From the NCBI GenBank assembly GCA_020847555.1, contig JADLBT010000360.1:1-14597 (forward strand): a stretch of 14,597 bases of DNA. The letters are read 5' to 3'. Each line of letters starts with the position of its first letter. The stretch's first letter is position 1. Shown piece by piece: positions 6,129-13,176 of this stretch. The notes under the pieces are model-generated. The model worked only from the letters and a program-made list of their open reading frames with translations, did not search any database and was not told where the DNA came from. This stretch comes from Gemmataceae bacterium (lineage in GTDB: Bacteria > Planctomycetota > Planctomycetia > Gemmatales > Gemmataceae). The position numbers and the translations under genes are program-made.

Positions 6129-7553
6129 ATGCTGACCCCGGTCCTGATGGGACTCGTCGTCTCGACCCTGACGCTGGCGGCGCTCTACTCGTCGGGGCTG
6201 GTGCTGCCGCTGGGCGTGACCGCGTCGCTTTCGCTGGCGGCGATCTGCGTCCACATCCACCGGGCGCGGGCGGTCCGGCTGCCGCTGCTCAGCGTCACCA
6301 ACGTCGTGCTCGCGTCTTTCGTCTACACGTACTCGATCGTGTGGATCCGGCTGTGGAGGCCGGAAGTCTACATCGCGCTGTGGGCGCGCGCGTATCAGAC
6401 CGACGACATCTACGCCCGGGTCAGCCACATCAGCGCCACGGCGCTGCTGGCCATCATCGCGGGATGGGTGGTGGGACACCGCAGCGCCTCCCGGCCCGCG
6501 TCTTGTCCGGGCGCGCTGCCGGCCGCGGCCGCGACCGGGCGCCAGTTTGCGGCGGCCCTGCTGCTGGCGATCCCGCTGTTTCTGCTGGCCCGGCCGGAGA
6601 ACACCATTTTTTCGGCCCCCTACGCCGACCGCGGCGTGCTCGGCAGCAGCGTCCTGACCAAGGGGGGCGAGATGCAGCTCTACATCACCAAGCCGGCCCT
6701 GTACCTGTGCCTGCTGATCGCGGCCCATTGTTACTTCGCCGCCCCCACGCGGGGACGGCGCGCGGCGCTGGCGGCCGCGGTGGCGGCGGCGGTGATGGTG
6801 ACCGGGTTCCTGGCCGGGTCGCGGGTGGACGAACTGGGGCTGCTGGCGGCGATCCTGTGGCTCTACACGGCGGCCCGCACCCGCTTCACGGTTCAGCCGT
6901 CGATGGCGGCGGCGGTCGGGGCCGTGCTCCTGCTCGCGGTGGGACTCGGCGTCATCCGCCAGTCGATCACCTACATGACGGCCTACAACGAGTCCCCCAC
7001 GGCCTACGTCGCACGCCTGTTCGAGACCGGCGAGGACAGCGGCGTGCTGCGGTACAGCCAGGCGGGCGGAGTGACGGTCACCACCTGCGCGACCGTCGGG
7101 CTGCTGGAGTCGGGCGTGTTCTCCTACGACCACGGAAGGCGCTTCCTCGAGTACCTGTCGCAGACGCTGCCCCGGTCGATGGCCCCGAACCGGCCGGAAG
7201 GCCTGTCGGTCGAGCTGACCGGCATGCAGCTGTCCAACGGGGGGCTGTTCATCATCAACGAACCGCTGCTGGCCTTCGGCATCGCCGGGGTGGCGGCGAC
7301 GATGTTCCTGGGTGCGTTCTTCGTGGGGCGGCTGGAACGCATCGTGCGGTCCGCGCCGGCGTCCAGTCTGTGGTGGCTGCTGTACGCGTTCGCCATGTTC
7401 GCGGCCAACCGGGCGGTCATGTACGGGCTCTTCACCCTGTACAAGAACGCGCTCGCGTTCCTCGGGCTGCTGGCGCTGTGCCGGCTGCTCAGCGCGACCG
7501 GCCGCTCGGCCCGCAGAACCGCTCCCGGGAGGCTCGAACAACGATGGGCATGA
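6129..7553 (+). CDS. wzy: Wzy-like oligosaccharide repeat-unit polymerase
   Basis: This 474-residue polytopic membrane protein has about 10-12 hydrophobic segments. Its GSRVDELGLLAAILWLY segment (G230-S231-R232) resembles the conserved GSR/GxR region of O-antigen polymerases of the oligosaccharide repeat-unit polymerase type. A long hydrophilic, probably periplasmic loop follows at about 279-370, with many charged and aromatic residues (ETGEDSGVLRYSQAGG and onward to SMAPNRPEG). Such enzymes join flipped undecaprenyl-linked repeat units at the periplasmic face, with chain length set by the Wzc-like partner. Sequence conservation in this family is low, so the call rests on topology, the motif and position after the flippase. 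The basic C-terminal tail overlaps the next gene by 10 bases, implying coupled translation. Confidence 0.83.
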   Translation: MLTPVLMGLVVSTLTLAALYSSGLVLPLGVTASLSLAAICVHIHRARAVRLPLLSVTNVVLASFVYTYSIVWIRLWRPEVYIALWARAYQTDDIYARVSHISATALLAIIAGWVVGHRSASRPASCPGALPAAAATGRQFAAALLLAIPLFLLARPENTIFSAPYADRGVLGSSVLTKGGEMQLYITKPALYLCLLIAAHCYFAAPTRGRRAALAAAVAAAVMVTGFLAGSRVDELGLLAAILWLYTAARTRFTVQPSMAAAVGAVLLLAVGLGVIRQSITYMTAYNESPTAYVARLFETGEDSGVLRYSQAGGVTVTTCATVGLLESGVFSYDHGRRFLEYLSQTLPRSMAPNRPEGLSVELTGMQLSNGGLFIINEPLLAFGIAGVAATMFLGAFFVGRLERIVRSAPASSLWWLLYAFAMFAANRAVMYGLFTLYKNALAFLGLLALCRLLSATGRSARRTAPGRLEQRWA

Positions 7554-8140
7554 CGCTTGAAAGCACAACCGCCGAGGGTTTCGTCGATCTGTCGCATCCG
7601 GACAGCTCGGAGTTGAAACGGGGCCGCTCGCGCCTGTTCGAGGCGCTCTGGCACTTCGCCGGCCGGCCGCTGCTCGGCTCCCAGATGATCCCCTTCTCCG
7701 GCTTCCGGACGTGGCTGCTGCGCGCGTTCGGCGCCCGGATCGGCAAGGGCGTCTACATCAAGCCGGGGTTGAAGGTGAAGTTCCCCTGGTATCTGACGGT
7801 GGGGGATTACTCCTGGCTGGGCGAGGACCTCTGGATCGACAACCTGGCGGCGGTCGCCATCGGGTCCAACGCCTGCGTGTCGCAGGGCGTGTACCTGTGC
7901 ACCGGCAACCACGACTGGACCACCCGCAACCTCAAGCTCTTCACCCGGCCGATCGCGATCGAAGCCGGCGCGTGGGTGGGCGCGCGGTCGGTGGTCTGTC
8001 CCGGCGTGACGGTGGGCAGGTGCTCGATCGTAACGGCCGGCAGCGTGGCCACCCGCAGCGTGCCGGCCTTCGAGATCCACGGCGGGAACCCGGCGGTGTT
8101 CCTGCGGCCGCGTCCAGCGCCGGGACGCCCGCCCGCCTGA
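7544..8140 (+). CDS. wcaF: WcaF-like hexapeptide-repeat acyltransferase
   Basis: This 198-residue protein has a left-handed beta-helix fold: isoleucine/valine-led hexapeptide repeats run from about 64 to 175 (RIGKGVYIKPG, YLTVGDYSWLGEDLWIDN, GAWVGARSVVCPGVTVG). The insert YLCTGNHDWTTRNL carries the probable catalytic His123. The terminal GGNPAVFLRPRP matches the AGNPAKVI-type end of LbH acetyltransferases. The closest named match by pattern is WcaF of colanic acid synthesis, which O-acetylates a sugar from acetyl-CoA. Here it would acetylate (or otherwise acylate) the repeat unit in the cytosol. The ATG at 7544 is chosen because CGGGAGG (7526-7532) lies 11 bases upstream; a second ATG at 7550 would give an ATGA overlap with the polymerase stop. 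The longer open frame upstream (from 6341) is only a shadow of the polymerase gene. The acyl donor and target sugar cannot be read from sequence. Confidence 0.88.
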   Translation: MGMTLESTTAEGFVDLSHPDSSELKRGRSRLFEALWHFAGRPLLGSQMIPFSGFRTWLLRAFGARIGKGVYIKPGLKVKFPWYLTVGDYSWLGEDLWIDNLAAVAIGSNACVSQGVYLCTGNHDWTTRNLKLFTRPIAIEAGAWVGARSVVCPGVTVGRCSIVTAGSVATRSVPAFEIHGGNPAVFLRPRPAPGRPPA

Positions 8141-8183
8141 GCCGGGACGGCTCCATACCGACGAGAAAGCGGAGAAACGAAAC

Positions 8184-9350
8184 GTGCGCGTCTTGCATTG
8201 TCTGGAATCGATCGATCCGGCGCTGGGAGGGCCCGTCGAATACGCCCGCCAGTTCGCCATGATCTCCGGGACCCAGGACCAGGAGATCGAGATACTGAGC
8301 CTGGATCACCGGATCGACCGGTGGCGGAGCGGGTTTCCCGTGCCGGTCCACTCGCTCGACACCGGCGTGACGCCGTACCAGTACACCCGCATGCTGGTCC
8401 CCTGGCTGCGCCGCCACGCCGGGCGCTTCGACGCGGTGGTCTCGCACGGCATCTGGAAGTACCACACGGTGGGGGTGTGGCAGGGGCTGCGCGGCTCCGG
8501 AGTCCCGCACTGCGTGATCGTGCACGGGATGTTGAACCCGTGGTTCAAGCGGACCTACCCGCTCAAGCACGTGAAGAAGGCGCTCTTCTGGCACTCCCTG
8601 ATCCGGCGCGCGCTGCGCGACGCCGCGGCGGTGATCTTCAACTCGGAGGAGGAGCGGCGGCTGGCCCGCCAGACGTTCAGCCTCGCCGGCTTCCGGGAAG
8701 CGGTGATCCCGCTCGGCATCGAAGCGCCCCGCGGGGAGATCGCGCGCCAGCGGGAGGAGTTCCTCGGGCGGTTTCCGTCGCTGCGCGGCCGCCGGGTTCT
8801 TCTGTATTTCAGCCGCGTCTGCCCGATGAAGGGCTGCGACCTGCTGGTGGAGGCGCTGGCGCGCACCGGAACCGCCGACCCGGACATCGCTGTGGCGGTG
8901 GCGGGGCCGAACAACGACGGCTTCCAGGAGAAGACGCAGCGGCTGGCCGCCCGGCTCGGCGTCGGCGACCGCATCTGCTGGACCGGACCGCTCTACGGGG
9001 ACGCGAAATGGGGCGCCCTGCACTCGGCCGAAGCCTTCGTCCTGCCGTCGCATTGCGAGGCGTTTCCCGGCGCCGTTCTCGAAGCGCTCGGCTGTTCGCT
9101 CCCGGTCCTGATCAGCGACAAGGTCAACATTCACGCCGAGGTCGCGGCGGATTCGGCCGGCATCGTCTTCCCGGACACCGTCGAGGGCGTCGAGCGGGCG
9201 CTGCGGCAGTGGATGTCGCTCGACGAAGGCGGCAGGCAGCGGTTCCGGGCCGCCGCCCGGCGGTCGTTCGCGACGCGTTACGAGGTGAACGTCGCGATGA
9301 ACCTGTTCCTGAACCTCATCCAACACCTGTCGGAGCGCAAGGCGGCTTGA
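8184..9350 (+). CDS. GT4-family glycosyltransferase
   Basis: This 388-residue cytosolic, membrane-associated GT-B enzyme transfers a sugar from a nucleotide donor to the growing lipid-linked repeat unit. The N-terminal acceptor domain opens MRVLHCLESIDPALGGPVEYA, with the Gly-Gly loop of GT4 enzymes. A linker is followed by the donor-binding domain from about 195. There R211 and K216 (FSRVCPMKG) correspond to the diphosphate-contacting Arg/Lys, and CEAFPGAVLEALGCSLPV holds the EX7E motif (E292 and E300). The start is GTG, with GGAGA (8171-8175) 8 bases upstream; it lies 43 bases after the acyltransferase and 21 before the methyltransferase gene. The donor and linkage cannot be deduced; retaining stereochemistry is expected from the family. 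Confidence 0.92.
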   Translation: MRVLHCLESIDPALGGPVEYARQFAMISGTQDQEIEILSLDHRIDRWRSGFPVPVHSLDTGVTPYQYTRMLVPWLRRHAGRFDAVVSHGIWKYHTVGVWQGLRGSGVPHCVIVHGMLNPWFKRTYPLKHVKKALFWHSLIRRALRDAAAVIFNSEEERRLARQTFSLAGFREAVIPLGIEAPRGEIARQREEFLGRFPSLRGRRVLLYFSRVCPMKGCDLLVEALARTGTADPDIAVAVAGPNNDGFQEKTQRLAARLGVGDRICWTGPLYGDAKWGALHSAEAFVLPSHCEAFPGAVLEALGCSLPVLISDKVNIHAEVAADSAGIVFPDTVEGVERALRQWMSLDEGGRQRFRAAARRSFATRYEVNVAMNLFLNLIQHLSERKAA

Positions 9351-9371
9351 GCCGCCCGAGGTGACACTCTT

Positions 9372-10484
9372 ATGTCGCTATCGCTTGTCTGTCCCCGCAC
9401 CAAGATCTCGCTCGACCTTCTCGAGCGGAACCGGGCCGCGGCCCTGCTCCCCGGGGGCGGGCCGGGAGCCCTGCCGCCGCGCGCCGAAGCCGCGCTGCTG
9501 CGCGCCGACCGGAAGTGCCTCTATCCGGTCGTGCAGGGCGTGCCGGTGCTGCTCGCCCCGGAAGCCGTCTGGCTCGACGACGCAGCCCCGCCCCGGGCCG
9601 ACCGCGCCGCGCCTCAGTTCGCCGAGGCGTACCAGGAGATGGCGCACTACGACGCGGTGGCGGAGCGGGAGGTTCAGGGCATCGCCGGCAGCGAGTCGTA
9701 CCGCGCCATCCAGCCCGTTCTCGAGGCGCCGGCGGCGGCCCGCGAGTCCTTCCCGGAACCGCGGGAGGTCTGGCTGGACGCGTGGTTCGACTCCACCGCC
9801 CAGGAGCAGGCGTACCGGCACGTCGCCCCAGTCAAAGGGAAGCGGGTGCTGCAGGTGGGCGGCAAGGGCATCCACGCGGTGAAGTTCCTGCTGGCGGGCG
9901 CGAGCGAGGCCTGGCTGGTCACGCCCATGCACGGGGAGGCGCGGCTCGGGCAGGCGCTGGCCGCCGCCGCCGGGGTGCGGGAGCGATTCCACTGCGCCGT
10001 GGGGGTGGGGGAGGAACTGCCGTTCGCCGCCTCCAGCATCGACGTCGTGTACTCGGGCGGCTGCCTGCACCACATGCTGGTGGACGAGGTCCTGCCGGAG
10101 TGGCGGAGAGTGCTCTCCCCGGGCGGAAAGATGGCGGCCATCGACCCCTGGAAGGCTCCGCTGCACTCGCTCGGGACGCGGATATTCGGAAAACGCGAGC
10201 CGGGCGTGAACTGCCGCCCGCTCGACGCGCGGCGGCTCGCCACGCTGGGCCGGGTGTTCCCGGATTCCTCGATCGTGCAGCACGGCGCGCTGACCCGCTA
10301 CGGGCTGCTGGCGCTGCAGAAATTCGGGGTGGAATTTTCCTTCTCCACCCTATGGAACATCCTCCGTCTGGACGATTGTCTGTGCATGCGGCTCGGACCT
10401 ATCCGGAAGTTGGGGAGCAGCGTCGCCGTGCTGGCGACGAAGGGCTCTGCCGGGACCGAGGACCGCGCGGGCCGCGCCTCCTGA
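9372..10484 (+). CDS. Divergent class I methyltransferase-like protein with Trm112-like N-terminus
   Basis: This 370-residue protein starts with a Trm112/YcaR-like segment (LVCPRTK at 5-11, then LLRADRKCLYPVVQGVPVLLAPEA at about 42-65), a common N-terminal module of bacterial Methyltransf_11 proteins. The Rossmann-type domain runs from about 150 to 260. Its distal parts are normal: EELPFAASSIDVVYSGGCLHHM, then EWRRVLSPGGKMAAIDP. Motif I, however, reads VLQVGGKG (159-166) where the family has VLDVGCGxG, and the end of strand 2 is WLVTPM (T184) with no acidic residue to bind the SAM ribose. It could be a sugar O-methyltransferase using an altered pocket, a different enzyme or a non-catalytic relative. 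GAGGTGA (9358-9364) lies 7 bases before the ATG. It sits between two glycosyltransferase genes, so a role in decorating the repeat unit is the simplest reading. Confidence 0.82.
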   Translation: MSLSLVCPRTKISLDLLERNRAAALLPGGGPGALPPRAEAALLRADRKCLYPVVQGVPVLLAPEAVWLDDAAPPRADRAAPQFAEAYQEMAHYDAVAEREVQGIAGSESYRAIQPVLEAPAAARESFPEPREVWLDAWFDSTAQEQAYRHVAPVKGKRVLQVGGKGIHAVKFLLAGASEAWLVTPMHGEARLGQALAAAAGVRERFHCAVGVGEELPFAASSIDVVYSGGCLHHMLVDEVLPEWRRVLSPGGKMAAIDPWKAPLHSLGTRIFGKREPGVNCRPLDARRLATLGRVFPDSSIVQHGALTRYGLLALQKFGVEFSFSTLWNILRLDDCLCMRLGPIRKLGSSVAVLATKGSAGTEDRAGRAS

Positions 10485-10524
10485 GCTCCGTCTCCGGAAC
10501 GCGGCGGCCAGATCGAGACTCGCC

Positions 10525-11727
10525 ATGCGCATAGCCGTTCACGATTTCGCCGGCCACGCCTTCCAGCTGGAGCTGAGCCGGGAACTGGCGCGACGGGGGC
10601 ACTCCGTCTTCCACATCTACCCCCCGAACCTGCCCGGACCCAAGGGACGGGCGGACGCGCCGGACGCGCCCGCGCTGTTCCACGCCGCCCCGCTCGACCT
10701 GCCGAACTCGTTCAGCAAGTACTCGATCGGGCGACGGCTGGTGGCCCACCAGCAGTACGCCAACTCGCTGTGCGGGGCGATCCGCGAGTCCGGCTGCGAC
10801 GTGGTCCTGTCCGGGAACACGCCGATCGACATTCAATACCGGCTGCTGCGCGGCTGCCGGCGGCGCTCGATCCCGCTGCTGCACTGGGTGCAGGACATCT
10901 ACTGCCTGGCGGTCGAGAACGTGCTGGCCCGGCGGCTCGGACGGTTCGCCAAGGCCTTTGCCCTGCCGTTCGCGTTCCTGGAGCGGCGGGTTTCCGAGGC
11001 GAGCGCGGGGGTGATCCTGATTTCCGACGACTTCGGGACCTTCCTGAACTCGAGGTCGATCCGGCCCAGGCGGTCGTGGGTGATCGAGAACTGGACGCCG
11101 CTCTCGGAGGTCGTGCCGCTTCCCCAGTCGAATCCGTGGAGCCGCGAGCAGGGACTCGCCGGCTCGGAGGTGCTGCTCTACTCCGGCACCATGGGGATGA
11201 AACACGACCCCGGCCTGATCTACGCCCTGGCGCGCGGCCTGGCCGGGCGGAAGGGCTCGGTGTGCGCGGTGGTTTCCGAAGGCCTGGGCCGGGACTACCT
11301 GGAGGCGATGCCGCCGCTCGACGGGTTGCGGCTGTTCGACTTCCAGCCGTACGACCGGGTTTCCGAAGTGCTGGCCACGGCGGACGTCCTGGTGGCGGTC
11401 ATCGAGGAGAACGCCAGCCGTTTCGCGGTTCCGTCCAAAGTCCTGTCCTACCTGGCGGCCGGGCGGCCCGTGCTGCTGGCTTCGCCGGCCGACAACCTGG
11501 CGGCGCGGATCGTACGCTCGGCCGGCGCCGGGATCGTGACCGGCCCCGGCGACCGGGAAGGCTTCGTCGCGGCCGGACTGCGGCTGCTGGACGACCGGAC
11601 GCTGCGGCAGACCCTGGCCGCCAACGCCCGCTCGTACGCCGAGAAGCAGTTCGAGATCGGTCCCATCGCCCAGAGATTCGAAGCCGCGATCCGGGAAGTG
11701 ACCGGACGCGGGCGAGGTGACGCTTGA
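10525..11727 (+). CDS. GT4-family glycosyltransferase, WbuB/WcaI-like
   Basis: This 400-residue GT-B glycosyltransferase begins MRIAVHDFAGHAFQLELSRE. It contains HWVQDIY (H120-Y126) and SGTMGMKHDP (220-229, with K226 a candidate donor-phosphate contact). It also has FAVPSKVLSYLAAGRPVLLA, with P303-S304-K305. This VPSK-LxYLAAGRP segment, in place of a classical EX7E, is typical of the WbuB/WcaI group, which includes fucosamine-type transferases. The family supports a cytosolic retaining sugar transfer to an undecaprenyl-linked acceptor; the sugar is unknown. The start ATG follows a weak site (GAGA near 10515), 40 bases after the methyltransferase stop. Its TGA overlaps the TTG of the next gene as TTGA. 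Confidence 0.9.
   Translation: MRIAVHDFAGHAFQLELSRELARRGHSVFHIYPPNLPGPKGRADAPDAPALFHAAPLDLPNSFSKYSIGRRLVAHQQYANSLCGAIRESGCDVVLSGNTPIDIQYRLLRGCRRRSIPLLHWVQDIYCLAVENVLARRLGRFAKAFALPFAFLERRVSEASAGVILISDDFGTFLNSRSIRPRRSWVIENWTPLSEVVPLPQSNPWSREQGLAGSEVLLYSGTMGMKHDPGLIYALARGLAGRKGSVCAVVSEGLGRDYLEAMPPLDGLRLFDFQPYDRVSEVLATADVLVAVIEENASRFAVPSKVLSYLAAGRPVLLASPADNLAARIVRSAGAGIVTGPGDREGFVAAGLRLLDDRTLRQTLAANARSYAEKQFEIGPIAQRFEAAIREVTGRGRGDA
11714..11717 (+). promoter_or_regulatory. Ribosome binding site fixing a TTG start
   Basis: GAGG (within GAGGTGA, 11714-11720) lies 6 bases before TTG at 11724. It supports that TTG as the start of the priming transferase and indicates coupled translation with the glycosyltransferase whose stop overlaps it. 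Confidence 0.6.
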
Positions 11728-13139
11728 CTTCGTTAGGACTGGTTCACGCCGAGCCCCGGGCCGCGCGCGCGTCGAGCGGCTCCCGGACCACCGGCATCGT
11801 CGTCGCCGGCGACGTGTTCGCGCTCGCAACCGCGATCGGGCTGGCGGTGGCGGTCCGCCACGCCTGGGACGGCTCGCTCGACATCGACTACTGGGTGCGC
11901 ATCGCACCCATCATCCCGGTCTTCATCGTCGCCTTCCTGTTCAACGGGCTCTACCCGGGGATCGCGCTCAACCCGGTCGAGGAGATGCGGCGCATCTGTC
12001 TCTCGGCGACCGGGGCTTTCCTGCTGCTCGGGGCCGCGACGTTCTTCTCGCGCGACGCCACCTCGCACTCGCGGGCCGTCTTCCTGCTGGCATGGCCGCT
12101 CACCATGTTCCTGGTGAGCTCGTTCCGCCGCAACCTCCGCCGCGTCTGCTCGACGTACCCGTGGTGGGGCTACCGGGCGGTGGTCTTCGGAGAGAGCGAC
12201 GCCAGCCGGCGGCTGCTGAAGTCGCTGAAGCGCCGGCCGGAGCTGGGAATCCGGGTGGTCCGGACGGTGACGCCGGGAAGCTCGCGGTTCGTCGACGATT
12301 CCGGCGCCGATTCGCAGGCGCTCTCGCGGGAGGAGGCGACCTACGCCATCGTGGCGACGTCGCGGCTGGACAGCGAGGCCCTGCCCACCCTGATCGAGCG
12401 GCACGCCGCGCGGTTCACGCATGTCCTGGTGGTGCCCGACGCGGCCTGCATGTCCACCCTGTGGGTCACCGCCAAGGACCTGAACGGAGTGCTCGGATTC
12501 GAGATCCGTCAGAGCCTGGCGTCGCCGGTCCCGCAGGTCGTGAAACGCGTGCTGGACATCGCCCTGATCGTGATCGCGGCCCCGGTGCTGCTGCCCGTGA
12601 TCGGGCTGCTGGCCGCCCTGGTCTACCTCGCCTCGCCCGGCCCGGTGCTGTACGGGCAGGCCCGGGTGGGCAAGGGGGGCTCCGCTTTCACGGTCTGGAA
12701 GTTCCGCACCATGATCGTGGGCGCGGACGCGGTCCTGCAGCGGCACCTGGCCGCCCACCCGCACCTGATGGAGGAGTGGCGGCGGGACCACAAGCTGAAG
12801 CGCGACCCGAGGGTGACCGCGGTCGGCCGCCTGTTGCGGCGGACCAGCCTCGACGAGCTGCCGCAGTTGTGGAACGTGCTGGTGGGCGAGATGAGCCTGG
12901 TGGGGCCTCGCCCGATCGTGCGGGCCGAGGAGGAGAAATACGGCCCCGCGTTCCGGCAGTATTGCGCGGTCCGCCCGGGAATCACCGGGATGTGGCAGAT
13001 CTCCGGCCGCAACAATACCACCTACGACGAGCGGGTGGGGCTCGACGAATACTACGTGAACAACTGGTCGGTGTGGCTGGACCTGTTCATCCTGTCGCAG
13101 ACGGCGCGCGCGGTGCTGTACGGGACCGGCGCGTATTGA
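11724..13139 (+). CDS. wbaP: Polyprenyl-phosphate sugar-1-phosphate transferase (WbaP-like priming enzyme)
   Basis: This 471-residue protein starts the repeat unit by moving a sugar-1-phosphate from a nucleotide sugar to undecaprenyl phosphate. It has the large PGT architecture. Four N-terminal membrane segments (about 24-45, 58-77, 91-108, 118-134) precede a CoA-binding-like Rossmann region (from about 146, YRAVVFGESDASRRL). The catalytic domain follows from about 274. KRVLDIALIVIAAPVLLPVIG is the re-entrant membrane helix with its break, followed by SPGPVLYGQARVG (R314) and VWKFRTM. The dyad Asp377-Glu378 lies in SLDELPQLWNV, and GEMSLVGPRP occupies 388-397. The C-terminal block RPGITGMWQISGRN is also typical. 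WbaP homologues usually use UDP-galactose, but closely related ones use glucose or other sugars, so the donor is uncertain. The start is TTG. Placement near the 3' end of the operon, rather than beside the export genes, varies between clusters. Confidence 0.94.
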   Translation: MTSLGLVHAEPRAARASSGSRTTGIVVAGDVFALATAIGLAVAVRHAWDGSLDIDYWVRIAPIIPVFIVAFLFNGLYPGIALNPVEEMRRICLSATGAFLLLGAATFFSRDATSHSRAVFLLAWPLTMFLVSSFRRNLRRVCSTYPWWGYRAVVFGESDASRRLLKSLKRRPELGIRVVRTVTPGSSRFVDDSGADSQALSREEATYAIVATSRLDSEALPTLIERHAARFTHVLVVPDAACMSTLWVTAKDLNGVLGFEIRQSLASPVPQVVKRVLDIALIVIAAPVLLPVIGLLAALVYLASPGPVLYGQARVGKGGSAFTVWKFRTMIVGADAVLQRHLAAHPHLMEEWRRDHKLKRDPRVTAVGRLLRRTSLDELPQLWNVLVGEMSLVGPRPIVRAEEEKYGPAFRQYCAVRPGITGMWQISGRNNTTYDERVGLDEYYVNNWSVWLDLFILSQTARAVLYGTGAY

Positions 13140-13176
13140 CGGTAAACCCTTGAACGCACTTGATCGCGAGAACCGG

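Noticed and set aside
4592..6130. Long open frames on the - strand and in a second + frame over the flippase gene
   Set aside because: Both translate to Arg/Gly/Pro-rich, non-membrane, low-complexity sequence, while the chosen frame gives a coherent multi-span membrane protein.
6341..7543. N-terminal extension of the acyltransferase through the polymerase gene
   Set aside because: The in-frame open stretch is Arg/Gly/His-rich, overlaps a well-supported membrane protein gene in another frame, and the ribosome site supports a start at 7544.
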